A DNA stretch of 56,393 nt from Verrucomicrobiota bacterium. Its GTDB lineage: Bacteria; Verrucomicrobiota; Verrucomicrobiia; Limisphaerales; JAHDYP01. Numbering within the stretch: position 1 is the stretch's first letter; every line of letters begins with the position of its first letter. This document shows, one piece after another, positions 8,254-16,722 of the stretch. The translations under genes and the position numbers were made by a program. Location: contig JAHDYP010000027.1 in the NCBI GenBank assembly GCA_023383055.1, positions 1-56,393 on the forward strand, given 5' to 3'. The notes beneath the pieces are model-generated. The model made no database searches. It was not told where the DNA came from and worked only from the letters and a program-made list of their open reading frames with translations.

Positions 8254-9376
8254 TTCCTTGATCAAGATCGCGCTGTTGCAGGCGCTCTGGTGGATCCTGG
8301 CCCTGGCTGGAACCGGGTTCGCCTACTTTATCCTCAGCCTGCCGTTGCGGCGGCACGAACGGGCGCGATTCTTTCTCGATCTGCTGGAAACCGGCCTCAA
8401 AGACGGCCGCAGCCCCGAGCAGTCCGTCGTGTCGCTGGCCCAGAGCCGGGATGGGTCGCTCGGCGCCCGCTTCCACCAGGTCGCGGCCTGGATCGAGACC
8501 GGGCTGCGGCTCGGTCAAGCCCTCGATCGTGTGCCCTCCTTCCTGCCGCCCCGCATTCACGCGATGCTCAAGGTGGGCGAAGAGATCGGGGACGTCGCCA
8601 AAGTGCTGCCGGCATGTCGGCGCCAGTTGCGGGACGGCGCTTCGCAGTCGCGCGGTGCCGTCAACTATCTCCTCGTGGCGGCCTTTGTGCTGACGCCGAT
8701 CGCGCCCGCCGTCTTTCTTGGGCTGTCCGTGTTTGTGTTCCCCAAGTTCGTGATGGTTTTGCGGGATATGGACGCCGCGCTGCCGGCGTTGACCCAGTTT
8801 GTCATGAACGCGGCCGGTCTGCTGAGCGGAGTCATGGTGGGGGCGACAGCGCTTATTTACCTGGTCGGACTATCCTACCTGGCCGGCCCGCGAATGCGGA
8901 AAGGACTCGGATCGGTCTGGGACACCGTGGCGTGGGCCATGCCGTGGAAACGAAACCGTATCCGCCGGGATTTCTCGGCCATGTTCGCGGCACTCCTGGA
9001 CGCGGGTGTGCCGGAGGAGCGAGCGCTCACTCTCGCCGGAGCGAGCGTGGTCAACCGCGTTATCCAACGCCGGACCAGCGCGGCGGCGGCGGAGTTGCGC
9101 GCGGGCGTGCCGCTCGCGGTGGCGCTGAAACGGCTCGATGATTCAAGCCAGTTCCAGTGGCGGCTGGCCAACGCGGTGCAGGGCCGGGGCGGGTTTCTGA
9201 CGGCGCTCAACGGCTGGCTGGAGACCCTCGACGCCAAGGCCTTTCAACAGGAACAGGCGGCGGCGCACCTGGTCACCACCGGGCTGGTCCTATTCAACGG
9301 GATGATTGTAGGAACGCTGATCGCCGGCGTTTTCCTGGCGCTCATCTCAATTATCGATGCGGGGGTCGCATGGTAA
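8246..9376 (+). CDS. GspF/PilC-like inner-membrane platform protein (second copy)
   Basis: A second F-family protein (376 residues), divergent from its neighbour. A transmembrane helix close to the N-terminus (about 8-30) is followed by a cytosolic helical domain (LLETGLKDGRSPEQSVVSLA), two hydrophobic segments near 135-165 and 185-215, another helical repeat (FSAMFAALLDAGVPEERALTLAG) and a final hydrophobic segment. This matches the two-repeat architecture of GspF. It begins inside the last codons of the first copy, and its own stop is overlapped by the next gene, so the two platform proteins are probably made in linked amounts. Confidence 0.83.
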   Translation: MDNSLIKIALLQALWWILALAGTGFAYFILSLPLRRHERARFFLDLLETGLKDGRSPEQSVVSLAQSRDGSLGARFHQVAAWIETGLRLGQALDRVPSFLPPRIHAMLKVGEEIGDVAKVLPACRRQLRDGASQSRGAVNYLLVAAFVLTPIAPAVFLGLSVFVFPKFVMVLRDMDAALPALTQFVMNAAGLLSGVMVGATALIYLVGLSYLAGPRMRKGLGSVWDTVAWAMPWKRNRIRRDFSAMFAALLDAGVPEERALTLAGASVVNRVIQRRTSAAAAELRAGVPLAVALKRLDDSSQFQWRLANAVQGRGGFLTALNGWLETLDAKAFQQEQAAAHLVTTGLVLFNGMIVGTLIAGVFLALISIIDAGVAW

Positions 9377-9771
9377 TCCCGTCCCATTTCCATCCCAAAG
9401 GACGACGCCGGGTGGGTCCCTGCGGCGGCTACCTCGAGGTGGACTTCGTGGTCGCACTCGCGATCCTCGTGTTGGCGGTTCTGCCGGTCGGTTACTCGGT
9501 CTTGCAGGAACGCAAACTGACGCGGGCCTATTACTCCCGCGCGGTTGCCATGGAAATCGTGGATGGCGAATTCGAAGTGCTGCGGGCCGGCGCCTGGCGC
9601 CCGTTCATGGAAGGCTCACACAGCTACCAACCCCGCGCCGAATCCGCGTCGCAACTGCCTCCCGGCCGGTTCACTCTCACCGTGACGGGGGAACAACTGC
9701 GGCTGGTCTGGCAGCCGGAAGGAAGCGGCTCGGGGAGCGCCGTCGTCCGCGAAGGGAGAGGGAAGCAGTGA
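9370..9771 (+). CDS. Prepilin-like protein (GspI/PilV type) with Asp at the +5 position
   Basis: A 133-residue protein with a type IV prepilin-like N-terminus: a basic leader (HPKGRRRVGPCGG), a likely prepilin-peptidase cut after Gly, then YLEVDFVVALAILVLAVLP, which aligns residue for residue with the GspI/PilV hydrophobic stretch. The conserved Glu at +5 is Asp here. The ATG at 9370 overlaps the stop of the upstream GspF gene and the gene ends in a GTGA overlap with the next. It is probably a minor pseudopilin of the operon's fibre. The globular part is small and shows no known fold. Confidence 0.72.
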   Translation: MVIPSHFHPKGRRRVGPCGGYLEVDFVVALAILVLAVLPVGYSVLQERKLTRAYYSRAVAMEIVDGEFEVLRAGAWRPFMEGSHSYQPRAESASQLPPGRFTLTVTGEQLRLVWQPEGSGSGSAVVREGRGKQ

Positions 9772-10286
9772 AGACGCTTCCGCCAGCGCCGTCCGCCCGG
9801 CGGTCCGGTATCCTCCTCGCCGAGTGCCTGATGTACATGGCCGTCTGGTCCGTGGTGGTGGGACTGGCCCTCGCCACCTTTTACCGGACGTGGGACAACT
9901 CGCACAGCCTGACGCGGTACACGGAAGATATGACCCGCGTGCTCAAGGCCGGCGAACAGTGGCGGGCGGAGATCCGCCAGGCTGTCGGGCCGGTCACTTT
10001 GGTGGCTGAACCCGGCACACCGGAACCGGCTCTTCACATTCCCCAGGCTGACGGAACGATCGTCTATGCCTGCACCGGCACCAACCTGCTGCGCCGCCTG
10101 GGCGCGGAGGGACCGTGGGCGGTGGTTTTACCGGCCGTGAAAACGTCCCGCATGATCGCGGACACCCGGGAATCGGTCGCGTCGTGGCGATGGGAGCTCG
10201 AACTCGTCTCCTCGCCGAAGCGACAAACACGATTTCGGCCGCTGTTTACGTTCCAGGCGGTTCCGGGAACCGAGGTCGAACCATGA
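9768..10286 (+). CDS. Prepilin-like protein (GspJ/PilW type)
   Basis: A 172-residue protein beginning with GTG, in a GTGA overlap with the upstream stop. The leader PSARRSG is followed by ILLAECLMYMAVWSVVVGL, giving the canonical cut after Gly and Glu at +5, then a hydrophobic helix. The rest (about 140 residues) resembles a GspJ/PilW-like minor pseudopilin domain in size only. It lies in the middle of the coupled operon, and the next gene starts at an ATGA overlap. Confidence 0.75.
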   Translation: MKTLPPAPSARRSGILLAECLMYMAVWSVVVGLALATFYRTWDNSHSLTRYTEDMTRVLKAGEQWRAEIRQAVGPVTLVAEPGTPEPALHIPQADGTIVYACTGTNLLRRLGAEGPWAVVLPAVKTSRMIADTRESVASWRWELELVSSPKRQTRFRPLFTFQAVPGTEVEP

Positions 10287-10519
10287 GAATCGAACCGCAA
10301 CCTCCGCGCGAGCGGGGATCGGCCACGCTGGTGGTGTTGGTGTTGCTGTTTCTCATGGCGGCGTTGGCGCTCGGCAACAACCGCACCCTCCGCCAACTGC
10401 ACCAGGAGCTCAACCTCATCGAGCAACGCCAGCTTCGGAACCTGGACACCGCACACAAGCCGCAGGCGATCGATCCCATCACGATCCCGGCACCGACGAA
10501 CCCGCCGGCGCCGCGGTGA
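10283..10519 (+). CDS. Small PilX/GspK-like N-terminal membrane protein
   Basis: A 78-residue protein whose start overlaps the upstream stop as ATGA. A basic leader ending ERG precedes SATLVVLVLLFLMAALALG, a hydrophobic helix like the N-terminus of PilX/GspK-type minor prepilins, which often lack the +5 Glu. Only about 50 residues follow, ending in a Pro-rich tail, so the usual globular domain of GspK is missing. It could be a truncated minor pilin or a dedicated small subunit. It is the last gene of the operon and converges with the DUF2891 gene. Confidence 0.62.
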   Translation: MRIEPQPPRERGSATLVVLVLLFLMAALALGNNRTLRQLHQELNLIEQRQLRNLDTAHKPQAIDPITIPAPTNPPAPR

Positions 10520-10588
10520 ACCGCTGGCCGGACCGTGCCGCGCCGGCGAGGCGGGAACCGGGCCGGGTTGATAGCTCATGCATCGGCC

Positions 10589-11683
10589 TTACGGCGCCGG
10601 AGATCCGGCGGCGACCAGACAATAAACCGCGAACGTCGCGAGCCAGTGTTCGCCCTCGTAGTGCCCGCTCGAGACGAATCTCAGTCCGGCTTCCCGGTGC
10701 GCTGTCGCCGCCCGCTCGAGCGCCGCCCGCCGCCGGTCCTTCGCGGGCAACGCCGAGGTGATGCCCTGCATGGTCCAGGCCCGGCTCAGATTCAACCCCA
10801 CCAGGTGCACGATCCGTGGATCGGACAGATCGCTGACTTGAGCCGGCGTGGTCCAACCGCCCAGCCGGCCGCGACGCAGCCCCGGCAGATAATCATCCAG
10901 CCAGCGGGAAAATTCATTGCCCGACAGCACCCGTCGCATCAGATCGGCGACGTTCAGGCCGGGCGAGAAGAAGTCCTCGCCCGACGGCTCGTATTGGGTC
11001 GGGTAGTCGCGGTCGTCGGCATAGTACCGCCGCGCCCGTTCGATGATGAGTTGCTCCAGCTCCGTGTCCTTTACCGTGCGCGCGTAGTCGAGGATTTGCG
11101 CCAGCGCAAAGGCCGTGTCAGGGTGCACGCCGGTGCGGACCGGGTACGTGAGGCGGGGCAGGTAATCCTTGGTTAGTTCGACGAGCTTTTGTTCGAGCGG
11201 CTCGAAATGCAGGGCCCATTGGCGGGCATCAGGATCATCCCATGCATGCAGCTCCGCCGCCAACCGCAGGGCCCAGGCCCATCCATACATCCGCTCGAAG
11301 CTCTTGTTCTCCTTGATCTCGAAGTAAGTCGCTTCCTTCGCCAGATTCCCGGCCGTCAGATGCGCGGCGAGTCGCTCCCGGATCTCCGCCGCCACCGGCA
11401 ACTCGGGGTGCAATCGCAGCAGGCGAACCAGCATCCAATGGCCATGCACCGACGAATGCCAATCGAAGCAGCCGAAGAACGCCGGGTGCATCGCGCGCGG
11501 TGGGAGCAGGTCCTCGGGGCCGCGCAACACTTCCCCCGGCTTGTTTGGATACTCGCGGTCCAGCCCGGCCAGGGCCAGCCGTGCGAACTTCTCCGCCGAA
11601 CCGGGGTCCAGCGCGCCGCCGGCCAACGCCGCGGAAATGGGAAGCGAAGCGACGACTGCGAGCCATGATGAAGGCACTTTCAC
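10589..11683 (-). CDS. DUF2891-family secreted protein
   Basis: A 364-residue protein with an N-terminal signal peptide (about 1-22, ending SAALAGG). The mature part matches the DUF2891 family in length and in phrases such as HPAFFGCFDWHSSVHGHW and ERMYGWAWALRLA, rich in Trp and His as in an alpha/alpha-toroid enzyme. Family members have no assigned function and are common in heterotrophs that degrade complex material. It is convergent with the pilin operon and divergent from the following EEP gene, with a 94-base gap that must hold both promoters. Confidence 0.8.
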   Translation of the reverse strand: MKVPSSWLAVVASLPISAALAGGALDPGSAEKFARLALAGLDREYPNKPGEVLRGPEDLLPPRAMHPAFFGCFDWHSSVHGHWMLVRLLRLHPELPVAAEIRERLAAHLTAGNLAKEATYFEIKENKSFERMYGWAWALRLAAELHAWDDPDARQWALHFEPLEQKLVELTKDYLPRLTYPVRTGVHPDTAFALAQILDYARTVKDTELEQLIIERARRYYADDRDYPTQYEPSGEDFFSPGLNVADLMRRVLSGNEFSRWLDDYLPGLRRGRLGGWTTPAQVSDLSDPRIVHLVGLNLSRAWTMQGITSALPAKDRRRAALERAATAHREAGLRFVSSGHYEGEHWLATFAVYCLVAAGSPAP

Positions 11684-11777
11684 GCGCGGGATTGTCGGTC
11701 AATCTCCGGCGGGCGACAAGTCCGCGCGGGTTTCTTCTCGCCAACCATCCGGCTCATCCCTTAGTAGGTATCCATCC

Positions 11778-12479
11778 ATGATAGCCATCGTCCAACCGAG
11801 CGTCACCGGTCTCGCCTTGGTCTTGGGCGCCTTTTTACTCCTGCCGGAGGCCGACGCCCAGACAGAGAGCGCGACTCTGAACCCGCCCCTCAAAGTCATG
11901 AGCTTCAACATCCGCTACGGCGCCGCCGATGACGGCACGAATAGCTGGCCCCACCGGCGTTACCTCATCCTGGAGACCATCCGCACCTTCGACCCCGACC
12001 TTCTCGGCATGCAGGAGGTGCTCGCGTCCCAGGCGGATTACCTCAAAGACAACCTTCCCGACTACGCCTTCCACGGTGTCGGCCGCGAGGACGGCGTCGC
12101 CCAAGGCGAGTTTGTCCCGGTGCTGTACAAGCGCGATCGGTTCGAGTGGGTCGATGCCGGCCATTTTTGGCTGAGCGAAACACCCGACGTGCCGGGCAGC
12201 AAAAGCTGGGACAGTTCGTTGCCGCGCATGGTCTCCTGGGCTCAGGGTTTCAGCGGTAAACCGCTCATCGACACGTATCGCGTGATCCACCCGGAACGAT
12301 CGCCCGACGAATCCTCGACCTCCCGCTGGACCGGCGTTCGGCAGGGACGGCGCATCGATTGGATTCTTCACTCAGCCGATTTCACGACCCTGAACGCCGC
12401 GATCAACTACACCCAGGAACTGGGCCGCTATCCCTCCGATCATTATCCGGTGGCGGGGGTGCTCCGGCTGAAAAGATGA
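11778..12479 (+). pseudogene. Endonuclease/exonuclease/phosphatase family protein lacking its catalytic core
   Basis: A 233-residue reading frame with a signal peptide and clear EEP-family ends: VMSFNIRYGA near the N-terminus, GMQEV with the metal-binding Glu, then RRIDWIL and YPSDHYPV at the C-terminus. Compared with the intact paralogue at 35272-36186, about 80 residues are missing between MVSWA and LIDTYRV. The lost part includes the NTHFDH and GDFN motifs, with the catalytic Asp and Asn residues. The frame is kept across the gap, so a protein may be made, but hydrolysis of phosphodiesters or phosphates is unlikely. It sits between a DUF2891 gene and an FAD oxidoreductase gene. Confidence 0.72.
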
Positions 12480-12545
12480 GGCTGGATTTCGGATTTCGGG
12501 GGAACGGCAGTGAACCTGTCACCGTGTCCGCCACTCATTTCGGTG

Positions 12546-12588
12546 CCACACCTCAAAGTGTGGAAAGGCGGCCCTGCCTGGGAGCAGG
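12546..12588. other. Pair of short stem-loops in the intergenic region
   Basis: Two small hairpins follow each other: CCACAC/GTGTGG with a six-base loop (12546-12563) and CCTGC/GCAGG with a six-base loop (12573-12588). They lie between the truncated EEP frame and the FAD oxidoreductase gene. There is no T-run, so a simple terminator is unlikely. They look like part of a dispersed intergenic element, but only one copy is present here. Confidence 0.4.
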
Positions 12589-12615
12589 CTACCGGGGCAA
12601 CCAGATACTGAGACC

Positions 12616-14289
12616 ATGCACGGTTTGAGACTCTTCGTGCTTCCGCGGGCACGCTGTCGTGCCCTGGGATTCGCATTGCTCCTTGGTTGGACCGGTTCCG
12701 GCCACGCGGCGACAACCGAGACCGATCTGGTCATCTACGGTGGAACCGCCGCCGGAGTGATGGCGGCGGTCGAGGGATCGCGTCTGGGCAAATCCGTGGT
12801 GCTGATCGAACCGGGCCGGCGTTTGGGCGGCCTGACGAGCGGTGGACTGGGGCAAACCGATATTGGGAACAAGCGGGCCATCGGTGGGTTCGCCCGCGAG
12901 TTTTATCGCGCCGTTCGCCGCCATTACGAAGATCCGAGTGCCTGGCGCTGGCAGGCGCGGGAGGAGTATCGCGACGGTGGTCAAACGCGCACGGGAGGCG
13001 AGGAAGACGCGATGTGGACATTTGAACCGGGCGTTGCCCTCAAGATCCTGAACGATTTTGTGCGCGATGCCGGAGTGACGGTGGCGTATGGCGAGCGTTT
13101 GGATCTGGGTGCCGGGGTCCGGAAGCGGGGGAATCGCATTGAGAGCATCGGGATGGAATCGGGGCGCCGGTTTCGTGGTCGCATGTTCATTGATGCCACC
13201 TACGAAGGCGATCTGATGGCCAAAGCGGGGGTGACTTATGTCGTGGGACGAGAGCCCAATGATCGGTATGGGGAAACCCTCAACGGGGTCCAGACAGCCC
13301 AGGCCCGCTTCCACCAACTCGTGCCGGGTGTCGATCCTTACGTCCGCCCGGGAGATCCCTCGAGTGGGCTTTTGCCCGGCATTGATCCGGCAGGGCCCGG
13401 CCGGAAAGGGGCCGGGGATCATCGCGTCCAGGCCTATTGTTTTCGCATGTGCCTGACCGATCACCCGGAGAATCGGGTTCCCTTCCATCGTCCGGATGGG
13501 TATCGGGAACTGGATTACGAGCTCATGTTGCGGAACTTCGAGGCGGGGGAGCGGGGCATGCCGTGGATCAACTCGGCCATGCCCAACCGCAAGACTGACA
13601 CCAACAATCGCACGGGGTTCTCGACGGATTTCATCGGCCAGAACTACGCCTACCCTGACGGCGATTACGCGACACGCGCCGAGATCGTGCGGCGTCATCT
13701 TCATTATCAGCAAGGTCTGATGTGGACGCTGGCCAATCATCCGCGGGTGCCCGAATCCATCCGCGGGGAAGTCCGTCGTTGGGGCATGACCCGCGACGAG
13801 TTTCTGGAGGGCAACGGCTGGCAGGAACAGCTCTATGTTCGCGAGGCGCGGCGGATGGTGGGCCGGTTGGTGATGACCCAGCATCACTGCCAGGGCAGCG
13901 AGGTTGTGGACGACCCGATCGGGCTGGCGGCGTACGGCATGGATTCGCACCATGTCCAGCGTTATGTCGATGGCAATGGCCACGTTCAAAACGAAGGGGA
14001 TGTCGAGGTCGGTGGCTTTGCGCCCTACCCGATCTCGTATCGTGCTATCACGCCCCGCGAGGCGGACTGCGCCAATCTGCTCGTGCCGGTGTGCCTGTCG
14101 GCTTCCCACATCGCGTTTGGGTCCATCCGCATGGAACCGGTTTTCATGGTGCTCGGACAGTCCGCCGCCGCCGCGGCCGTCCAGGCCATCGACGAAGCGG
14201 TGTCCGTGCAACAGGTGGTTTACGACCGTCTGCGCGTCCGCCTGGAGACTGCCGGCCAGGTGCTCGCCTGGACGCCGGCTGCGAAATGA
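12616..14289 (+). CDS. Secreted FAD-dependent oxidoreductase (FAD_oxidored family)
   Basis: A 557-residue protein with a signal peptide (about 1-31, ending SGHAA). An FAD-binding dinucleotide fold follows at once: [25 protein letters not shown] in outline, with the usual acidic residue after the second strand ([11 protein letters not shown]). Towards the C-terminus [18 protein letters not shown] forms the second FAD contact. This family is abundant in PVC bacteria, where it often sits with sulfatases and glycoside hydrolases. Its substrates are mostly unknown, and oxidation of a sugar or aglycone is possible. Export with bound FAD suggests Tat, but no twin-Arg motif of standard form is visible. 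The gene stands alone. Confidence 0.88.
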   Translation: MHGLRLFVLPRARCRALGFALLLGWTGSGHAATTETDLVIYGGTAAGVMAAVEGSRLGKSVVLIEPGRRLGGLTSGGLGQTDIGNKRAIGGFAREFYRAVRRHYEDPSAWRWQAREEYRDGGQTRTGGEEDAMWTFEPGVALKILNDFVRDAGVTVAYGERLDLGAGVRKRGNRIESIGMESGRRFRGRMFIDATYEGDLMAKAGVTYVVGREPNDRYGETLNGVQTAQARFHQLVPGVDPYVRPGDPSSGLLPGIDPAGPGRKGAGDHRVQAYCFRMCLTDHPENRVPFHRPDGYRELDYELMLRNFEAGERGMPWINSAMPNRKTDTNNRTGFSTDFIGQNYAYPDGDYATRAEIVRRHLHYQQGLMWTLANHPRVPESIRGEVRRWGMTRDEFLEGNGWQEQLYVREARRMVGRLVMTQHHCQGSEVVDDPIGLAAYGMDSHHVQRYVDGNGHVQNEGDVEVGGFAPYPISYRAITPREADCANLLVPVCLSASHIAFGSIRMEPVFMVLGQSAAAAAVQAIDEAVSVQQVVYDRLRVRLETAGQVLAWTPAAK

Positions 14290-14649
14290 ACGAAAATCCT
14301 CCCCGCCCGCGGGCTATGACCGCGGTAGGTTCGGCGAGCTCAGTTGTTGAGTCTCAGGTTTACGCGATCAGCCGGCTCAGATTTCACGAAGCTGCTTTCG
14401 GTCTCGGCGGTTTGCCGGTCAACGCGTAAGACCTGCGGGGGTTCATCACGTCTCCGGGCCGGGCACGCTGAGCCTTCGCTGTCATTACCCCCTCCACGTG
14501 AGTTCTCCGGCTTCGCGGGCGTCGCGCGTGATGGTCTATGGTTCATGACCATCGTGGATGGCACCGTTCGGTTCGAGCACATACCGGCGGGGAGCGAAGC
14601 CCGGCTGGATGACCATGCCATTCCTGAACGAACTGCGCTGGCCCAGAGA
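14290..14649. other. Non-coding stretch with no recognised feature
   Basis: About 360 bases lie between the convergent FAD oxidoreductase and GH99-like genes. Short open frames exist on both strands but none has a start site with a ribosome-binding site or any recognisable protein signature. I see no tRNA, no strong terminator hairpin and no repeat. It may be decayed coding sequence. Confidence 0.4.
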
Positions 14650-15801
14650 CTATTTTCTGGCCTTGAACTCCCGCACGAATTCAGCCGTCAGATCGATGTA
14701 GGTATAGCCGTGCTCGAAGGTGGCTTCGATGTGGCTGAACTCGGCGAGTTCATTGAACGTGGAAATGTGGAGCCAGTCGGGATTGGAAGCCATCGCCGCC
14801 TCGAAAGTCCCCCGGTAATAGGCCCCCTCCGGTTCGTCGGGATAGTTCACCCCGAACTTGGTTCGGTCCTTCCAACCGGCGCCCTTGAACCCGCCGCTCT
14901 TCGTTTTGCGCCCCGGATTCCTGGTCTCGTCGTAGCCCGGTGAAATCGTGGCATGATGCTGTGCCGGCTTGCCGTTCCGGGCGCCTTCATTCCGGTTGTA
15001 TTCATCAATGTGACCGCGCATGGTTTTCATGAAGTCGGCCAATTGACAGTCTTCAATATCGACGAGGGTATACTCTTCCAGCGAACGGAACGGTCCCAGG
15101 TATGCCCGGCCTTTGCCGTTCTGGTAGCTTCCCGACATGATCGGAAACGGGTGAATCCCGGCCTTTTCCAGTCGATCGAACAGCTCCTGCCATTCGGTCG
15201 GCGTGTGGCCCCAGGCGGTCCAGATCATGACCACGGGCCGGCCTTCCACTTTGAGCATCGCGGGATGGTCCTGGTAGCGGTTCAGGAAGTAAAAAAGATC
15301 ATGGTACACCGTCTCCAGGGGGGCTCGGCCATGCTCGTAATCGATGGTGATCTTAAGATTGTGGGCCACAGCCTTCTCGTACACGAGATCCAGAATCTGA
15401 TTGGGCCCATTCGTTTTTGTGTCGTGCCACCAGGAAACCGCCAGCGCGTCAATCAACGCCCGGTTCATCTGGGACATGTGCTTTTCAACGATGGTCGAAT
15501 CCCAGGAGTTGTAGGCGCCGACCAGGGGATGAAGTCCTTCCAACCCTTCCTGACGGCCGCCGGAGGCCGACGTCTTGAGCCAATTGTCCTCATGAAACCA
15601 GATGTAGTAGTAGGCCAGGACGACTTTGTCCGTGAACGCGAAGCCCTGGGATGATTCGGACGCCGCCACCGTCTGAGCAGGGTTCAAGAACAGTCCGGAG
15701 GCAAGCGCGAGGCACCCGACAAAACGCCAGTGGATCACCAGCCTCCAGGCGCGATGGCGGTGAGGAAGGATGGCCGGAATCTCCGCGGCAAGCGTAGTCA
15801 T
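14650..15801 (-). CDS. Secreted glycoside hydrolase family 99-like protein
   Basis: A 383-residue secreted protein. The N-terminal 47 residues contain a hydrophobic stretch (GCLALASGLFLNPAQTVAA). The mature part resembles GH99 and related endo-mannosidase-like TIM barrels: VLAYYYIWFHEDNW at the first strand, DALAVSWWHD, PVVMIWTAWGH, and ISTFNELAEFSHIE near the end, the counterpart of the family's F-N-E-x-x-E segment. GH99 enzymes cut alpha-mannan internally, but sequences this far from the known ones may act on other glycans. The promoter lies in the short gap to the divergent UPF0158 gene. Confidence 0.78.
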   Translation of the reverse strand: MTTLAAEIPAILPHRHRAWRLVIHWRFVGCLALASGLFLNPAQTVAASESSQGFAFTDKVVLAYYYIWFHEDNWLKTSASGGRQEGLEGLHPLVGAYNSWDSTIVEKHMSQMNRALIDALAVSWWHDTKTNGPNQILDLVYEKAVAHNLKITIDYEHGRAPLETVYHDLFYFLNRYQDHPAMLKVEGRPVVMIWTAWGHTPTEWQELFDRLEKAGIHPFPIMSGSYQNGKGRAYLGPFRSLEEYTLVDIEDCQLADFMKTMRGHIDEYNRNEGARNGKPAQHHATISPGYDETRNPGRKTKSGGFKGAGWKDRTKFGVNYPDEPEGAYYRGTFEAAMASNPDWLHISTFNELAEFSHIEATFEHGYTYIDLTAEFVREFKARK

Positions 15802-15849
15802 GGCTGCTTCTGTAACATAACGCTCCGCCGCAATGACAGCCTGTCGTTG

Positions 15850-16617
15850 ATGCGTTTTGCCTTCAAGAAAACCTTGAGGGAAGTGGACATTTGGACAAGC
15901 ATTACCTGCGTGCCCACCGAAGACCCAGCTCCGCCGCGACGGTTGTCATTGAAGATCCTCGATCTCCAGATCGCCTTCGAGTCGTTGGGGGGACTCTCGT
16001 CCGAATGGAGCTCTGAGCAGCGCGCTTATCTCGATCTGAAAACGGGCGAAGTGGTTTGGAGTGAGAGCGAGGAATCGGGCGACGTCTATTCCGAGAGCGA
16101 TGAATACCTGTTGATTCCCAAGGGTGCGGATCGGCTGGAATTCGGCGATCTGCGGGATTTCATCGAGACCGTTGAAGAGCAGCGGACCCGGGAGGAATTG
16201 CGGGAGATCATCCGGGGGCACGGCGCCTTCCGTCGCTTCAAAGCCCGGGTCTTCGGAGGAGGCGATATCGAACTGAAGCATGCGTGGCACGCTTTTCAGC
16301 AGCGGCGGCTCCGCCAACGCATGGTGGACTGGCTGGAGGATTCCGGCATCGAGCCGGTATGGGACCAGGACATCTTCAAGGTGCCGGAGCTGCCCAACCG
16401 CCGCCCAGACCTGTTGCAGGCGGTGCTCGAGTTCGTGCTCGGCGCGCGTCGGCTCGAAGGCATCCGGCGCATTGCCTTGTTGGGGTCTCTGGCCACGGAT
16501 AAGCGCCAGCCCAAAGACGTCGATCTGCTGGTGGTGGTCGAGGAGACCGCTTCGCTGGGGCCGCTTGCCAAACTCAAGCGCCAGCTCACAGGCAAGACGC
16601 TGACAGACCGCGCGTAG
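15850..16617 (+). CDS. UPF0158 domain fused to a truncated nucleotidyltransferase
   Basis: From the chosen ATG this encodes 255 residues. Residues 30-155 look like the UPF0158 family: LKILDLQIAFESL, then RAYLDLKTGEVVW and YLLIPK. The second part carries a pol-beta-type nucleotidyltransferase signature, LLGSLATDKRQPKDVDLLVVV, with the G-S and D-x-D metal motif. The frame ends soon after, so the third acidic residue and the substrate-binding half are missing. The start is unsure: the homology begins at a TTG near 15943 or 15949, and the frame stays open upstream into the divergent GH99 gene. It is probably a decayed or minimal version. No partner gene is adjacent. Confidence 0.62.
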   Translation: MRFAFKKTLREVDIWTSITCVPTEDPAPPRRLSLKILDLQIAFESLGGLSSEWSSEQRAYLDLKTGEVVWSESEESGDVYSESDEYLLIPKGADRLEFGDLRDFIETVEEQRTREELREIIRGHGAFRRFKARVFGGGDIELKHAWHAFQQRRLRQRMVDWLEDSGIEPVWDQDIFKVPELPNRRPDLLQAVLEFVLGARRLEGIRRIALLGSLATDKRQPKDVDLLVVVEETASLGPLAKLKRQLTGKTLTDRA

Positions 16618-16722
16618 GGGAAGAGGCGTTCCCGGTGGCAGAGCAGTGGGAGGTCCGTCCGCGGAACAGGCCGGTAATAGGGTAACTCGCGGGTGATTTC
16701 GGCCAGGCGGATCATCGCCGCG

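Noticed and set aside
12589..14211. Long open frame of 540 codons antisense to the FAD oxidoreductase gene
   Set aside because: It has no family signature and mirrors the real gene. Such shadow frames are common at this GC content, as are those opposite 22898-26317 and 30281-32200.
16618..16722. Minus-strand frame reaching into the UPF0158 gene, with a phrase like LPYYRPVPRTDLPLL
   Set aside because: It could be the end of a lost gene, but I recognise no family and no proper start, so I do not call it.
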